In this document: positions 18,417 through 26,619 of the stretch, in pieces
How the letters are laid out: every line of letters starts with the position of its first letter
Position numbering within the stretch: the first letter of the stretch is position 1
From: Paracoccaceae bacterium
GTDB lineage: Bacteria > Pseudomonadota > Alphaproteobacteria > Rhodobacterales > Rhodobacteraceae
Reading direction: 5' to 3'
DNA: 40,983 nt
Assembly (NCBI GenBank): GCA_002708925.1
Contig: PAPN01000043.1
Coordinates: forward strand, 1-40,983
Notes under the pieces: model-generated
Told to the model about the DNA's origin: nothing
The model's database searches: none
Seen by the model: the letters and a program-made list of their open reading frames with translations, nothing else
Position numbers and translations under genes: made by a program

Positions 18417-19487
18417 CTAGGGCTTTCTGCGGGCGCCATCGTGCCGGGCCATTGCGCGCCGGGCGTGATGTGACAGAACGCGCGCCGCCTGCGGCGGAAG
18501 CGGCCGCGAGGGGGGCGTCATCATCAGCCGTCCCATCAGGGCGCGGTAGGGTTCGCGTTGCAGCAGCTCATGCAGCCGCGCTTTGCGCCAGGCCACCGCC
18601 TGGTCGTGCAGACGCGCCAGTTCGGGATCGGATTTCAGCGCCGCCAGTTCGGCCTGCATCCGCGGGGCGAGGGCCTGAATGGACAGATCCTGCGCCTCGC
18701 ACCAGTTGCGTTCCACCCAGTAATCCATGCCCAGCATATGATCGGAATGCACAGCGCGGCCGCGATCGGCCTTCAGCAGGTAGCTCTCCATCGCGCCCAG
18801 CGGATAGTGATTGAGCTGCGCCAGCGCGTAATTGGCCTGCCCATAGGTGGAAAATATCCGGGTAGAGCGGAATTTGCGATCCAGCTCGCGCCCCTCGCCA
18901 TCGAACCAGCGGGCATCGGGCAGGCGGTCTGCATCCGGGCGGCGGGGGCGGTGAACCCCCAGCCGCGCATAGGTGCCATCATTGCGATAAAGCGTCTTGA
19001 ACATGGTGCTGCGCCAGGGCCAGTGCATGATTTCCGGCGCAGCGCGGGTGAACTGGGCGGTGATGGGGCGGTCCTCATAGGCGACCTGACCGCCATTGCC
19101 GAACAAGCGCCAGGTCAGCGTGATCGCGGTGGCCTGCGGCAGGGCCGCGGTCAGCGCCTGCACTGTGCGGTCTCCGGTATGGATGTTCACGAACTCATCC
19201 ACGTCCAGCGGCAGCAGCCAGTCGGCGCGCCGCACGATGGGCAGATCCGAGGCCCGGTTGAGCGCGGTAAACTGGATGCCGCGCGTATCATACGGGCCAT
19301 TATTGCGTTTATGCACCACCAGCCCCATGTCCTGAAGCCGGTCCAGCATCGCATCCGTCCCGTCTTGGCAATCGTTCGAGAACACCAGAAATTCGCCAAA
19401 CCCGCAGGCGCGGTGGTGGGCCAGCCATTCCAGCAGGAAAGCCGCCTCGTTGCGCAGGCACGCGATGGCCAGGAACCGCTGGGCCAT
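18417..19487 (-). CDS. Family-2 glycosyltransferase (Glyco_tranf_2_4 type)
   Basis: This 356-residue cytoplasmic enzyme is predicted to transfer a sugar from a nucleotide donor; the substrate is unknown. The N-terminal pattern ACLRNEAAFLLEWLAHHRACG, then VFSNDCQDGTDAML, and the metal-binding D95-V96-D97-E-F mark the PF13704-like group. The C-terminal LNHYPLGAMESYLLKADRGRA block is shared with the two related genes at 19488-21818 and 22465-23496. Its ATG follows the TAG of the preceding gene with no gap, so translation is probably coupled. It is the last gene of the four-gene island. An Arg-rich tail of about 30 residues follows the last conserved block. Confidence 0.82.
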   Translation of the reverse strand: MAQRFLAIACLRNEAAFLLEWLAHHRACGFGEFLVFSNDCQDGTDAMLDRLQDMGLVVHKRNNGPYDTRGIQFTALNRASDLPIVRRADWLLPLDVDEFVNIHTGDRTVQALTAALPQATAITLTWRLFGNGGQVAYEDRPITAQFTRAAPEIMHWPWRSTMFKTLYRNDGTYARLGVHRPRRPDADRLPDARWFDGEGRELDRKFRSTRIFSTYGQANYALAQLNHYPLGAMESYLLKADRGRAVHSDHMLGMDYWVERNWCEAQDLSIQALAPRMQAELAALKSDPELARLHDQAVAWRKARLHELLQREPYRALMGRLMMTPPSRPLPPQAARVLSHHARRAMARHDGARRKP

Positions 19488-21818
19488 CTAGCTCTCCATA
19501 TCCAGGGCCAGGGCCCAGGCGACGCGCTCGGTCTGGTTCAGCTTCAAGGCGCGGGCCTGATCGTAGAGTTCCTGAAATTCGGGCATGGCGTGCAGCTCAT
19601 CGGCCTTGGCGCGGTGCCAGGCCAGCCCCTTTCGGTGCAGCGCGCTGAGGGTGTCATCGGCCATCAGCCGGTCATATTCGGCCCGCAATCGCAGGATATT
19701 GCGCTGAATGGTCAGATCGCGGTGATCGTTCCAGTCCATGCGGATCCAATAATTCAGCCCGATCGAGCGATCCACATGCAGCGCCCGCCCACGCTGGCGC
19801 TTGATCAGGAAGCTCTCGGCCGAGCGCAGCGCGTAATGGTTCAGCTGGATCAGGTCATAGCCGATGGATTTTTTGGAACTGCGCCAACCGTTCTTGAGCG
19901 CCTCCTGGGTCATGTCCTGCCCCGAGCCGTTCACCCATTTGACCTGCCCGGCCGCGCTTTCGTCCAGCTTGTTGGGGCGGTGGCAGCTTAGCTTTCCATA
20001 GGCGCCGGTATTGCGGAACAGCGTTTTGAACCCCCAGACAGTGTGCGGCTTGGGGCAGAATTTCGGGGCGCAGCGGTCGAACTGTTCAATCACGAACCGA
20101 TCCGCCAGATCGTGCACGCCTGAATGGCCGAACAGCCGCCAGGTCATGGCCACATTGGTGGCATCGGGCACGGCCTTGAAAAACGCGCGCAGCGTGCCAT
20201 CCCCGCAGCGGATGTTGATAAACTCGTCCACGTCGATATGCGCGATCCAGTCGGCCTGTTGCAGGGCCGGTTCCTTCAGCGCGTTGTCCAGGGCGAATTG
20301 CTGAGGCGAATTGCCCGACCAGTCATCGTTATTGCGATGTTGCAGGACGCCCATTTCCTGAAGCCGGTGCAGGATCTGATCGGTCCCGTCGGAACAATCA
20401 TTGGTGTAGATCAGGAAATTCTTTACCCCGATGGCCCGGTGATACGCGACCCATTCGACGATATAGGGGGCCTCGTTTTTCATGCAGCCCACGATCAGCG
20501 TGTTGGTCCCGTCGGGCGCGGGGGGATAGGCGGGGCCGGGGACGTCCTCGTTGATTTTGCCCAGGCGGTTATGCGGCTTGAACGAGGATTTCTGCAATTT
20601 GGCAAAGTTCTGCGCGGCCAGCGGCGGCATAATTGCCTGCGTTTCGGGGCTAAGACCGGGGATCGTCCCCTGTGAGGCGCCGGTTTCCTGCACGGCCTCG
20701 CGCCGGGCGCGTTTTTCAGACCGGGTGGTGCGGTCGATCCGCCCCATGAAGGCCAGCAGATATTGCGACGCGCGATAGCCCAGCTGCGTGGGGCTTTCCA
20801 CCCACGGGGCGCTGGGCGTGTCGGGGGTGAAATTCGCAGGCGACAGCGCCGGGTGATCCCGGCACAGCTGCGCATTCGCGGCGGCAAACCCGTCCGAAAC
20901 GGCGCTTAGGCTGCCGGCGGGAATGGGCGGGGCCTCAAAGGTGACTTCCTCCAGCAGGGATTTCCACAGTTTGCGCGGGATCAGCCGATCCGAGCGCGCC
21001 AGCAGCCGCAGCAGCAGCGCATTCATCTGCCGTGCCCGCGCCACCGTGACGGCCGAGGGCTGCGCCGGGGGGCGGGCGCTGTCAGCCCGGCCAATCTGAA
21101 CGTCCAGATCAAACGATTCGCAGATTTCCCGCGTGACGGTTTCCCCGTAAAACAGCGCCGCGTCATAGGGGCGCAATGTCACCGAATCCGCGCCGAAGAC
21201 GGTCTCCCATTCGTGCACCAGGCGCGGATAATCCAGCCAGAAGGCGGGGCATTGGGTTTCCTGATACTGGCCTTTGTCGGGGTCAATCACATGCCCGTCC
21301 AGCAGCGCATCGTCCCACCAGTCCGCCGATCCGGCCATGTCCAGCTCCAGCTCCAGCGAGGCAGCCCGCCCCTCCATCACCTGAGCGCCGTAATGCCGGG
21401 CCAGCAGGCGGGCCTGCTCGTCCACATGGGCGAGAATGCGGATGTCCTGGGACAGGGGTGACAGCAGATCGTGCAGGCGCGCGATTTCGGACGGGCGCGC
21501 CAGCGAGGCCCCCAGCTGGCTGGCCGACAGGATCATCGTATGCGGCCGATGGGTGGCGATTTCCTGCGCCAGCCCGCGCGCGACGCTTTCATACAGTCGC
21601 TGCTGGTCCTCTGTCTGCGTATAGCCGCGATTGTGGCGCAAAGGATCCACATGATCGGCATCGGTGACGGCCATGAACAGGCGGGTGTGGTTCTTGTTCC
21701 CGGCCGAGCGCGGATACAGAATGCCCTTGGTCAGCAATTGTTCGCGCTTGGCGGCCAGCACGTCCTGTAGGCGGCTGGCCCCGACATGTTCCAGACCGAT
21801 ATGAACAAACAGGCGCAT
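19488..21818 (-). CDS. Fusion of a sulfotransferase-like domain and a family-2 glycosyltransferase
   Basis: This is a 776-residue two-domain protein. Residues 1 to about 290 resemble a sulfotransferase: LFVHIGLEHVGASRLQDVL followed by GILYPRS. The PAPS-binding P-loop, normally KTGTT, reads HVGAS and so lacks the usual Lys and Thr. A low-complexity linker leads to a glycosyltransferase domain from about residue 438, with CMKNEAPYIVEWVAYHRAIG and the metal site D529-V530-D531-E-F. ATG 21818 shares its A with the TGA of the upstream gene (TGATG), and the family similarity starts exactly there; an in-frame upstream extension is unlikely. Whether the N-terminal half is active or only binds is open. 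Confidence 0.75.
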   Translation of the reverse strand: MRLFVHIGLEHVGASRLQDVLAAKREQLLTKGILYPRSAGNKNHTRLFMAVTDADHVDPLRHNRGYTQTEDQQRLYESVARGLAQEIATHRPHTMILSASQLGASLARPSEIARLHDLLSPLSQDIRILAHVDEQARLLARHYGAQVMEGRAASLELELDMAGSADWWDDALLDGHVIDPDKGQYQETQCPAFWLDYPRLVHEWETVFGADSVTLRPYDAALFYGETVTREICESFDLDVQIGRADSARPPAQPSAVTVARARQMNALLLRLLARSDRLIPRKLWKSLLEEVTFEAPPIPAGSLSAVSDGFAAANAQLCRDHPALSPANFTPDTPSAPWVESPTQLGYRASQYLLAFMGRIDRTTRSEKRARREAVQETGASQGTIPGLSPETQAIMPPLAAQNFAKLQKSSFKPHNRLGKINEDVPGPAYPPAPDGTNTLIVGCMKNEAPYIVEWVAYHRAIGVKNFLIYTNDCSDGTDQILHRLQEMGVLQHRNNDDWSGNSPQQFALDNALKEPALQQADWIAHIDVDEFINIRCGDGTLRAFFKAVPDATNVAMTWRLFGHSGVHDLADRFVIEQFDRCAPKFCPKPHTVWGFKTLFRNTGAYGKLSCHRPNKLDESAAGQVKWVNGSGQDMTQEALKNGWRSSKKSIGYDLIQLNHYALRSAESFLIKRQRGRALHVDRSIGLNYWIRMDWNDHRDLTIQRNILRLRAEYDRLMADDTLSALHRKGLAWHRAKADELHAMPEFQELYDQARALKLNQTERVAWALALDMES

Positions 21819-22468
21819 CAGACGGTTTCCTTGGGCTTGCGGCGCGGGGCGGTACGGTTTCGGTTGGCCTTGCCCCACCAGGTGATTTCATGTTGCAAAA
21901 AGCGCGACAGCTGCGCCCTGGCGTCCCCGGCCTGCACGTCCAGAATCAGAAAGTCCGGGTCATCGGCGAACAGCCGTTCCAGATGGGCATAATGCGCGCA
22001 GATCCATTGCACACGCTGAGCCGGATCGTCGCCATAGCCCTGCGGCAGACCGGGGATATGGCCGGCGGGCAGGCGCTCGGTGCCCAGGTTGGACCAGCGC
22101 ATGATGGAATTCGACAGCGCCTCGGGGGGGCGCCAGGTGGCGACAAAGCGCGTTTGCGGATGATGCGTGCGGATCGCGTCAATCAGCCCCCAGTCCATCT
22201 GCGGCCACAGCGAATGCCCCTCGCGCAGGGTGCTGATTTCCGAAAGCGCATCGAAATGATCCAGGGCCTCTAGCGGGTCGCCGGTGCTGAAATAGCTGCG
22301 ATACATCAGTTCCCCGACAAAGGCATTGTGCAGGCTGCTGTCCGGTGTCTGCCGCTTGCGGATGCGGTAATCGGCCGTCCGCAGCCCCGACACCCGCAGC
22401 GCATGGGCCAGGGTGGTCGTGCCCGACTTGGGCAGCCCCAGATTGACGATGCGCTGCCGCTCGCTCAT
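21818..22468 (-). CDS. Sulfotransferase family protein
   Basis: This 216-residue predicted sulfotransferase would transfer sulfate from PAPS to an unknown acceptor, probably a sugar or glycan given the neighbours. The P-loop VNLGLPKSGTTTLAHAL near residues 8-24 is intact, with the Lys-Ser-Gly-Thr-Thr that binds the 5'-phosphosulfate. The segment TRFVATWRPPEALSNSIMRW contains the Arg and Ser typical of 3'-phosphate binding. ATG 22468 overlaps the upstream stop by 4 nt (ATGA), which fixes the start against a longer in-frame extension. The C-terminus is very basic. Confidence 0.8.
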   Translation of the reverse strand: MSERQRIVNLGLPKSGTTTLAHALRVSGLRTADYRIRKRQTPDSSLHNAFVGELMYRSYFSTGDPLEALDHFDALSEISTLREGHSLWPQMDWGLIDAIRTHHPQTRFVATWRPPEALSNSIMRWSNLGTERLPAGHIPGLPQGYGDDPAQRVQWICAHYAHLERLFADDPDFLILDVQAGDARAQLSRFLQHEITWWGKANRNRTAPRRKPKETV

Positions 22469-23496
22469 ACCGGGATCCCCAGCCTGCTCAGCAGCTCTTG
22501 CTCTTCTTGCGGCAGGGCGGGGGCGTTTTGCAAGGCCGCCCGCATATGCGTGAACTCTTCGGTTTGCAGCAGCTGCGCGCAGCGGGCCCGGTGCAGGCGG
22601 ACGCAATCTGCGTGCAGAGCGGCAAGCTCGGGGTCGGATTTCAGCTCGGTCAGCGCGTCCTGCAAATCCGGCAGATAGCGCTGAATCGAAAGCTCCTCAT
22701 ACCCTGCGTCGTTGCGCTCGCGCCAATAGGTGTCATCAAAGGCGCGGTGTTCGCGGTTCACATCGCCCCGGTCGTTTTTCACCAGATAGCTGTCCATAGA
22801 CCGCAGGGCATAGTGGTTCAGAGTCGCGAAATCGCGCGCCCCGCGGGCGGGGAATTTGCGGATGCGGCGCGGGTTGGCGGCCACCAGAAAACGGTGCGGC
22901 ACATCGCGGCCCGATCCGTCCGTCCAGCGCGGCCGTTTGCGCGGCGGCAGCTTCTCGCGGAAAAACGGGCGATGCGCCCCGAAATAACGCAAGGGAAAAT
23001 CGGCCCGCATCAGGGTTTTCACCTCGATCGCCAGCTCACCGCACCAGATGTCCGGGTTATGGGTACGAGGAAATTGCGCGATGACGGGGCGGTCCTGAAA
23101 GGTTTCGACGCCGCCATTGGCAAAGAACTGAAACGTGACCGAGATCGCCTGAGGATCGCCGCAGGCCCTGATCAGGGCCGGGATCGTGTGATCGCCCACA
23201 TGGATGTTCAGAAATTCGTCCACATCGGCCACCCAGACCCAATCGGCATCGCGCACGACATCCTGTTTAGCGGCGTGGCGCAGGGCCTCCATCTGGTAAT
23301 TGCGCCCCTGAGCGGGGTTCGGCAGATGCCGGACCATCCCGCGCCGGGCCAAAGCATCCAGCAACAGATCCGTCCCATCCGTGCAATCGTTGGAATAAAA
23401 CAGGAAATCGGTGACACCGATCAGCCGGTTGAAGGCGATCCATTCCAACAGGAACGGCCCCTCGTCTTTCACACAAGTTACGGCGGTTATCCGCAT
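22465..23496 (-). CDS. Family-2 glycosyltransferase (Glyco_tranf_2_4 type), first gene of the island
   Basis: This 343-residue glycosyltransferase is of the same group as the other two domains in the island. Visible motifs are TCVKDEGPFLLEWIAFNRLIG, FYSNDCTDGTDLLLDAL, the metal site D91-V92-D93-E-F, and LNHYALRSMDSYLVKNDRG near the C-terminal third. It is the promoter-proximal gene, divergent from the moxR-like gene across a 209-bp gap. Its stop overlaps the sulfotransferase start. Acceptor and donor cannot be read from sequence. No flippase, polymerase or exporter gene is present in the window. Confidence 0.82.
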   Translation of the reverse strand: MRITAVTCVKDEGPFLLEWIAFNRLIGVTDFLFYSNDCTDGTDLLLDALARRGMVRHLPNPAQGRNYQMEALRHAAKQDVVRDADWVWVADVDEFLNIHVGDHTIPALIRACGDPQAISVTFQFFANGGVETFQDRPVIAQFPRTHNPDIWCGELAIEVKTLMRADFPLRYFGAHRPFFREKLPPRKRPRWTDGSGRDVPHRFLVAANPRRIRKFPARGARDFATLNHYALRSMDSYLVKNDRGDVNREHRAFDDTYWRERNDAGYEELSIQRYLPDLQDALTELKSDPELAALHADCVRLHRARCAQLLQTEEFTHMRAALQNAPALPQEEQELLSRLGIPV

Positions 23497-23705
23497 CGCT
23501 GCGCCCCCGTGATGTCTGATTTGATCACACTCATGACTGTACTGCCCATGGTCCGGCTGCGGGTTTGTCCCGTTTTACCCCGGAATTCGTTACCGAAATC
23601 ATGACAGGTGTCCTGCGGGGCGTCAACATTCGCGGGGGATTTGCGCCTTTGGTGCCACTTGACGGCTGCAATGCGGCCTGCATGGTAAAAAGAGGGAGGA
23701 CAGGT
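23497..23705. promoter_or_regulatory. Divergent intergenic region between the glycan island and the Mo-hydroxylase cluster
   Basis: The 209-bp gap must carry promoters in both directions. On the plus strand TTGACG (23659-23664) is a good -35, but the facing TGGTAA is a poor -10. The moxR-like gene has a strong ribosome site GGGAGGA (23694-23700). A TTGATCACACTCAT sequence at 23521-23534 has only one good FNR half-site. No firm promoter call is made. Confidence 0.35.
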
Positions 23706-24614
23706 ATGAGCGATATTTCTTCGATTGACGACGTGCAGACGGCGCTGGCAGGGCAGGATTACATATGCGGGCGGGCGCTGGCCACGGTGGCCTTTCTGTC
23801 GCTGAAACTGGGCCGTCCGCTGTTTCTGGAGGGCGAGGCCGGCACCGGCAAAACCGAGATCGCCAAGGCCATCGCCGCCGCCCTGGGCCGCCGCCTGATC
23901 CGCCTGCAATGCTACGAAGGGCTGGATGCGGCCAGCGCCGTCTACGAATGGAACTTCGCCGCGCAGATGATCGCCATCCGCACCGCCGAGGCCGCAGGCT
24001 CCGCCAATTGCGACGCCCTGCAAACCGAGCTTTTCACCCAAGACTACCTGATCGAGCGCCCCCTGCTGCAAGCCATGCGCCCGCAACCCGGCGGTGCTCC
24101 CGTCCTGCTCATCGACGAGCTGGACCGCACCGATGAACCCTTCGAGGCCTTCCTGCTCGAAGCCCTCTCCGACTTTCAGGTCACCATCCCCGAGCTGGGC
24201 ACCATCCACGCGCCCGAACCGCCCATCGTCATCCTCACCTCCAACCGCACGCGCGAGGTTCACGACGCGCTCAAACGCCGCTGCCTCTATCACTGGGTCG
24301 ATTACCCCGATTTCGACCGCGAACTGGAAATCCTCCAGGCCCGCGCGCCCCAGGCCGCTGCATCCCTCTCGCGCGAGGTCGTCGCCTTCATCCAACGCCT
24401 GCGCACCGAGGATCTCTTTAAAAAACCCGGCGTCGCCGAAACCATCGACTGGGCCAAATGCCTGCTCGCCCTCGACGTGCTCTCCCTCTCGCCCGAGGTC
24501 ATCTCCGACACGATCGGCGCCATCCTCAAATACCAGGACGACATCCAGCGCCTCCAGGGCTCCGAGGCCAAACGCCTGCTGGACGACTCCCGCGCCGCCC
24601 TCGCCCCGGCCTGA
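23706..24614 (+). CDS. coxD: MoxR-type AAA ATPase (CoxD-like)
   Basis: This 302-residue MoxR-family ATPase resembles CoxD. In carboxidotrophs CoxD, with CoxE and CoxF, helps build the metal-sulfur active site of CO dehydrogenase. Walker A LEGEAGTGKTEIAKAIA lies near residues 40-56, VLLIDELDRTDEPFEAFLLEAL is the Walker B region, and VILTSNRTREVHDALKRRCLYHW is the sensor/arginine-finger part. ATG 23706 is chosen for GGGAGGA 5 nt upstream; an in-frame upstream extension lacks similarity. The VWA gene follows after a 108-bp gap holding a hairpin-rich repeat. MoxR-VWA pairs act as metal-centre maturation machines in several systems. Confidence 0.85.
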   Translation: MSDISSIDDVQTALAGQDYICGRALATVAFLSLKLGRPLFLEGEAGTGKTEIAKAIAAALGRRLIRLQCYEGLDAASAVYEWNFAAQMIAIRTAEAAGSANCDALQTELFTQDYLIERPLLQAMRPQPGGAPVLLIDELDRTDEPFEAFLLEALSDFQVTIPELGTIHAPEPPIVILTSNRTREVHDALKRRCLYHWVDYPDFDRELEILQARAPQAAASLSREVVAFIQRLRTEDLFKKPGVAETIDWAKCLLALDVLSLSPEVISDTIGAILKYQDDIQRLQGSEAKRLLDDSRAALAPA

Positions 24615-24616
24615 TG

Positions 24617-24708
24617 TTTCATCTTGCCGCAAATACTCTCGGGGGGTGTGGGGGGCAGACTGCCCCCCACCTGGGCTGCGGGTGTGGGGAGCTATCTGCC
24701 CCCCACCG
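24617..24708 (+). repeat. Dispersed intergenic element, copy d, with a doubled hairpin
   Basis: The element starts 3 nt after the coxD stop with CATCTTGCCGCAAATACTCTC. A strong 10-bp hairpin follows (GTGGGGGGCA at 24648-24657, TGCCCCCCAC at 24661-24670). A 12-nt direct repeat CTGCCCCCCACC occurs at 24660-24671 and 24696-24707, so a second weaker hairpin can form. It lies between coxD and coxE and could attenuate or stabilise the transcript. Confidence 0.6.
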
Positions 24709-24722
24709 CAACAGGTGACGCC

Positions 24723-25982
24723 ATGGCCCAGCTCCCCGATCTCGACCTGCCGGAAAACCCCAGGCTGACCCATAACATCACCCATTTTGCCCGCGCCCTG
24801 CGCCGGGCGGGGTTGCCGGTTGGGCCGGGGCGGGTGATGGATGCGATCCGGGCGGTGCAGGCGGCGGGCTTTACCGATAAACGCGATTTTTACTGGACAT
24901 TGCACGCCTGTTTCGTGAACCGCCCCGAGCATCGCGCGGTCTTCTCGCAGATATTCCGGCTCTATTGGCGCGATCCGCGCTACCTGGAGCATATGATGGC
25001 GATGATGCTGCCGGCCATTCGCGGCGTACAAGAGGAAAAGCCCGCCCAATCGGCCGAAAAACGCGCAGCCCAGGCCCTGCTGGACGGGCAATTGCCGGAC
25101 CTCCCGCAGCCCGAATCCGATGAGCAGGACACAAAGATCGAGGTGGACGCCTCGCAAACCATGTCGTCCGAGGAACGCCTGAAAACCCTCGATTTCGAAC
25201 AGATGAGCGCCGAGGAAACCGCCCAGGCCCGCCGGATGCTGGCGCGGCTGAAACTGCCGGTCAAGCCGCTGAAATCGCGCCGCACCCAGACCAGCCTGCG
25301 CGGCCACCGGGTGGATTGGCGCGGCACGATGCGCGCCTCTTTGCGGCGGGGGGGCGAGACCTGCGATCTGGTGCTCAAATCCCACAAAACCCGCTATCCG
25401 AACCTTGTGGTGCTGTGCGATATTTCCGGCTCCATGAGCCAATACAGCCGGATGGTGCTGCATTTTCTGCACGCGGTGGCAAATGAAAAAGGTGCCGGAT
25501 GGGCGCAGGTTCATGCCTTCACCTTCGGCACGCGGCTGACCAATATCACCCGGCATCTGGCCACGCGCGACGTGGATCAGGCCCTGAAATCAGCGGGGGC
25601 CGAGGCTCAGGATTGGGAAGGAGGAACCAGAATAGGTGAATGTTTACATGCGTTTAACCGCGACTGGTCGCGCCGGGTGATGGGGCAGGGGGCGGTTGTT
25701 TTGCTGATCACCGACGGGCTGGACCGGGGCGATGTAGCCGCGCTGGAAAAAGAGACAGAGCGCCTGCACCTGTCCGCGCGCCGCCTGATCTGGCTCAATC
25801 CGCTGCTGCGCTGGGATGGGTTCGCGCCCAAAGCCTCGGGGATCAAGGCGATGCTGCCGCATGTGGATGCCTTCCGCGCCGGGCACTCGATTGCCACGCT
25901 GGAGCAACTGGCCGCCGCGATCTCGCGCCCTGGCGATGGCGGTGAAAAAGACCGGCTGATGGCCCTGTTGCGCGCGGGCTGA
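24723..25982 (+). CDS. coxE: VWA-domain protein (CoxE-like)
   Basis: This 419-residue protein has a C-terminal von Willebrand A domain and is the usual partner of a MoxR ATPase. It resembles CoxE, which takes part in maturing the CO dehydrogenase active site. The N-terminal half is helical (LPDLDLPENPRLTHNITHFARALRRAG). The MIDAS metal motif DISGSMSQYSR begins the VWA domain in the middle, and GGTRIGECLHAFN and VVLLITDGLDRGD are the later metal-site loops. ATG 24723 has AACAGGTG upstream, and similarity begins there rather than in the repeat before it. The stretch at 25617-25652 is coded by unusually AT-rich codons. Confidence 0.85.
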   Translation: MAQLPDLDLPENPRLTHNITHFARALRRAGLPVGPGRVMDAIRAVQAAGFTDKRDFYWTLHACFVNRPEHRAVFSQIFRLYWRDPRYLEHMMAMMLPAIRGVQEEKPAQSAEKRAAQALLDGQLPDLPQPESDEQDTKIEVDASQTMSSEERLKTLDFEQMSAEETAQARRMLARLKLPVKPLKSRRTQTSLRGHRVDWRGTMRASLRRGGETCDLVLKSHKTRYPNLVVLCDISGSMSQYSRMVLHFLHAVANEKGAGWAQVHAFTFGTRLTNITRHLATRDVDQALKSAGAEAQDWEGGTRIGECLHAFNRDWSRRVMGQGAVVLLITDGLDRGDVAALEKETERLHLSARRLIWLNPLLRWDGFAPKASGIKAMLPHVDAFRAGHSIATLEQLAAAISRPGDGGEKDRLMALLRAG

Positions 25983-25988
25983 GCCGGT

Positions 25989-26031
25989 TTGATCTAAATC
26001 ATTCTGCAAATGGAATGTGAGTACATATAAT
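25989..26031 (+). promoter_or_regulatory. Candidate FNR/FnrL-dependent promoter of the YeeE pair
   Basis: TTGATCTAAATCAT (25989-26002) matches the FNR box TTGAT-N4-ATCAA at 9 of 10 positions. An exact TATAAT follows at 26026-26031, with no recognisable -35 at the normal spacing. With transcription starting near 26038, the box is centred at about -42, the class II activator position. It begins 7 nt after the coxE stop. Confidence 0.65.
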
Positions 26032-26064
26032 GATTTCCTGATGTGAAAAATCGAGGGGAAGAAA

Positions 26065-26616
26065 ATGGTACTCAATTGGAAAACGGGGGGGCTCTTGCTG
26101 GGGTTCGTCTTCTTTCTGGCGGTGCTGCTGGTCAAACCGATCGGGGTGAGCACGCAATTCGTGATTTTGGACGGAATCATCGGCGATGCGGTGAATACGC
26201 AATTGGTGACCCAAACCGAGGACGGCTACACCTCGACCAATGCCTATCTGGCGAAATCGAACGGGAAATACGCCAAATCGGTGTCTAACCCGTTGAACTA
26301 TAGCTTTGTTTTCGTGCTGGCGATGATGGCGGGGGCCTTTCTGTCCACGCTGCTGAAGGGCGGGCTGAGCCGCGAAGAGCGCACCATGCCCGGCATCTGG
26401 CGCGCCAATTTCGGAGACAGCGCGGTCAAGCGTTTCGCCGTGGCCTTTGTCGGTGGGTTTATCGTGCTCTATGGCGCGCGCCTGGCGGGGGGCTGTACCT
26501 CGGGGCATATGATGAGCGGGATGATGCAGACTTCGCTGTCGGGCTATATTTTCGCCGCCGGAGCCTTTGCCGCCGCGATCCCTGTGTCGCTGATGATGTA
26601 TAAGAAAGGGGCCTGA
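26065..26616 (+). CDS. YeeE/YedE-family membrane protein, first half of a pair
   Basis: This 183-residue inner-membrane protein is of the YeeE/YedE (DUF395) family, whose studied members take up thiosulfate or other reduced sulfur through conserved cysteines. Hydrophobic helices lie at about 8-25, 80-96, 124-139 and 154-175. The family motif GARLAGGCTSGHMMSG holds Cys144. Residues 40-78 form a large polar loop. The ATG has a clear ribosome site GAGGGGAAG, and an FNR-type promoter lies just upstream. The second half-protein follows after 3 nt. Full-length YeeE proteins contain both halves in one chain, so the pair is expected to work as a heterodimer. Confidence 0.85.
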   Translation: MVLNWKTGGLLLGFVFFLAVLLVKPIGVSTQFVILDGIIGDAVNTQLVTQTEDGYTSTNAYLAKSNGKYAKSVSNPLNYSFVFVLAMMAGAFLSTLLKGGLSREERTMPGIWRANFGDSAVKRFAVAFVGGFIVLYGARLAGGCTSGHMMSGMMQTSLSGYIFAAGAFAAAIPVSLMMYKKGA

Positions 26617-26619
26617 GCC

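Noticed and set aside
23521..23534. TTGATCACACTCAT as a second FNR box upstream of the glycosyltransferase island
   Set aside because: Only one half-site fits; the other matches at 3 of 5 positions, and it lies too close to the start codon for an activator site.
23487..25556. Long open frame of 689 codons on the minus strand, antisense to coxD and coxE
   Set aside because: It is the complement of well-supported genes in very GC-rich DNA, has no family motifs and no ribosome site, and its amino-acid mix (Gly, Gln, His, Ala) is typical of a shadow frame.
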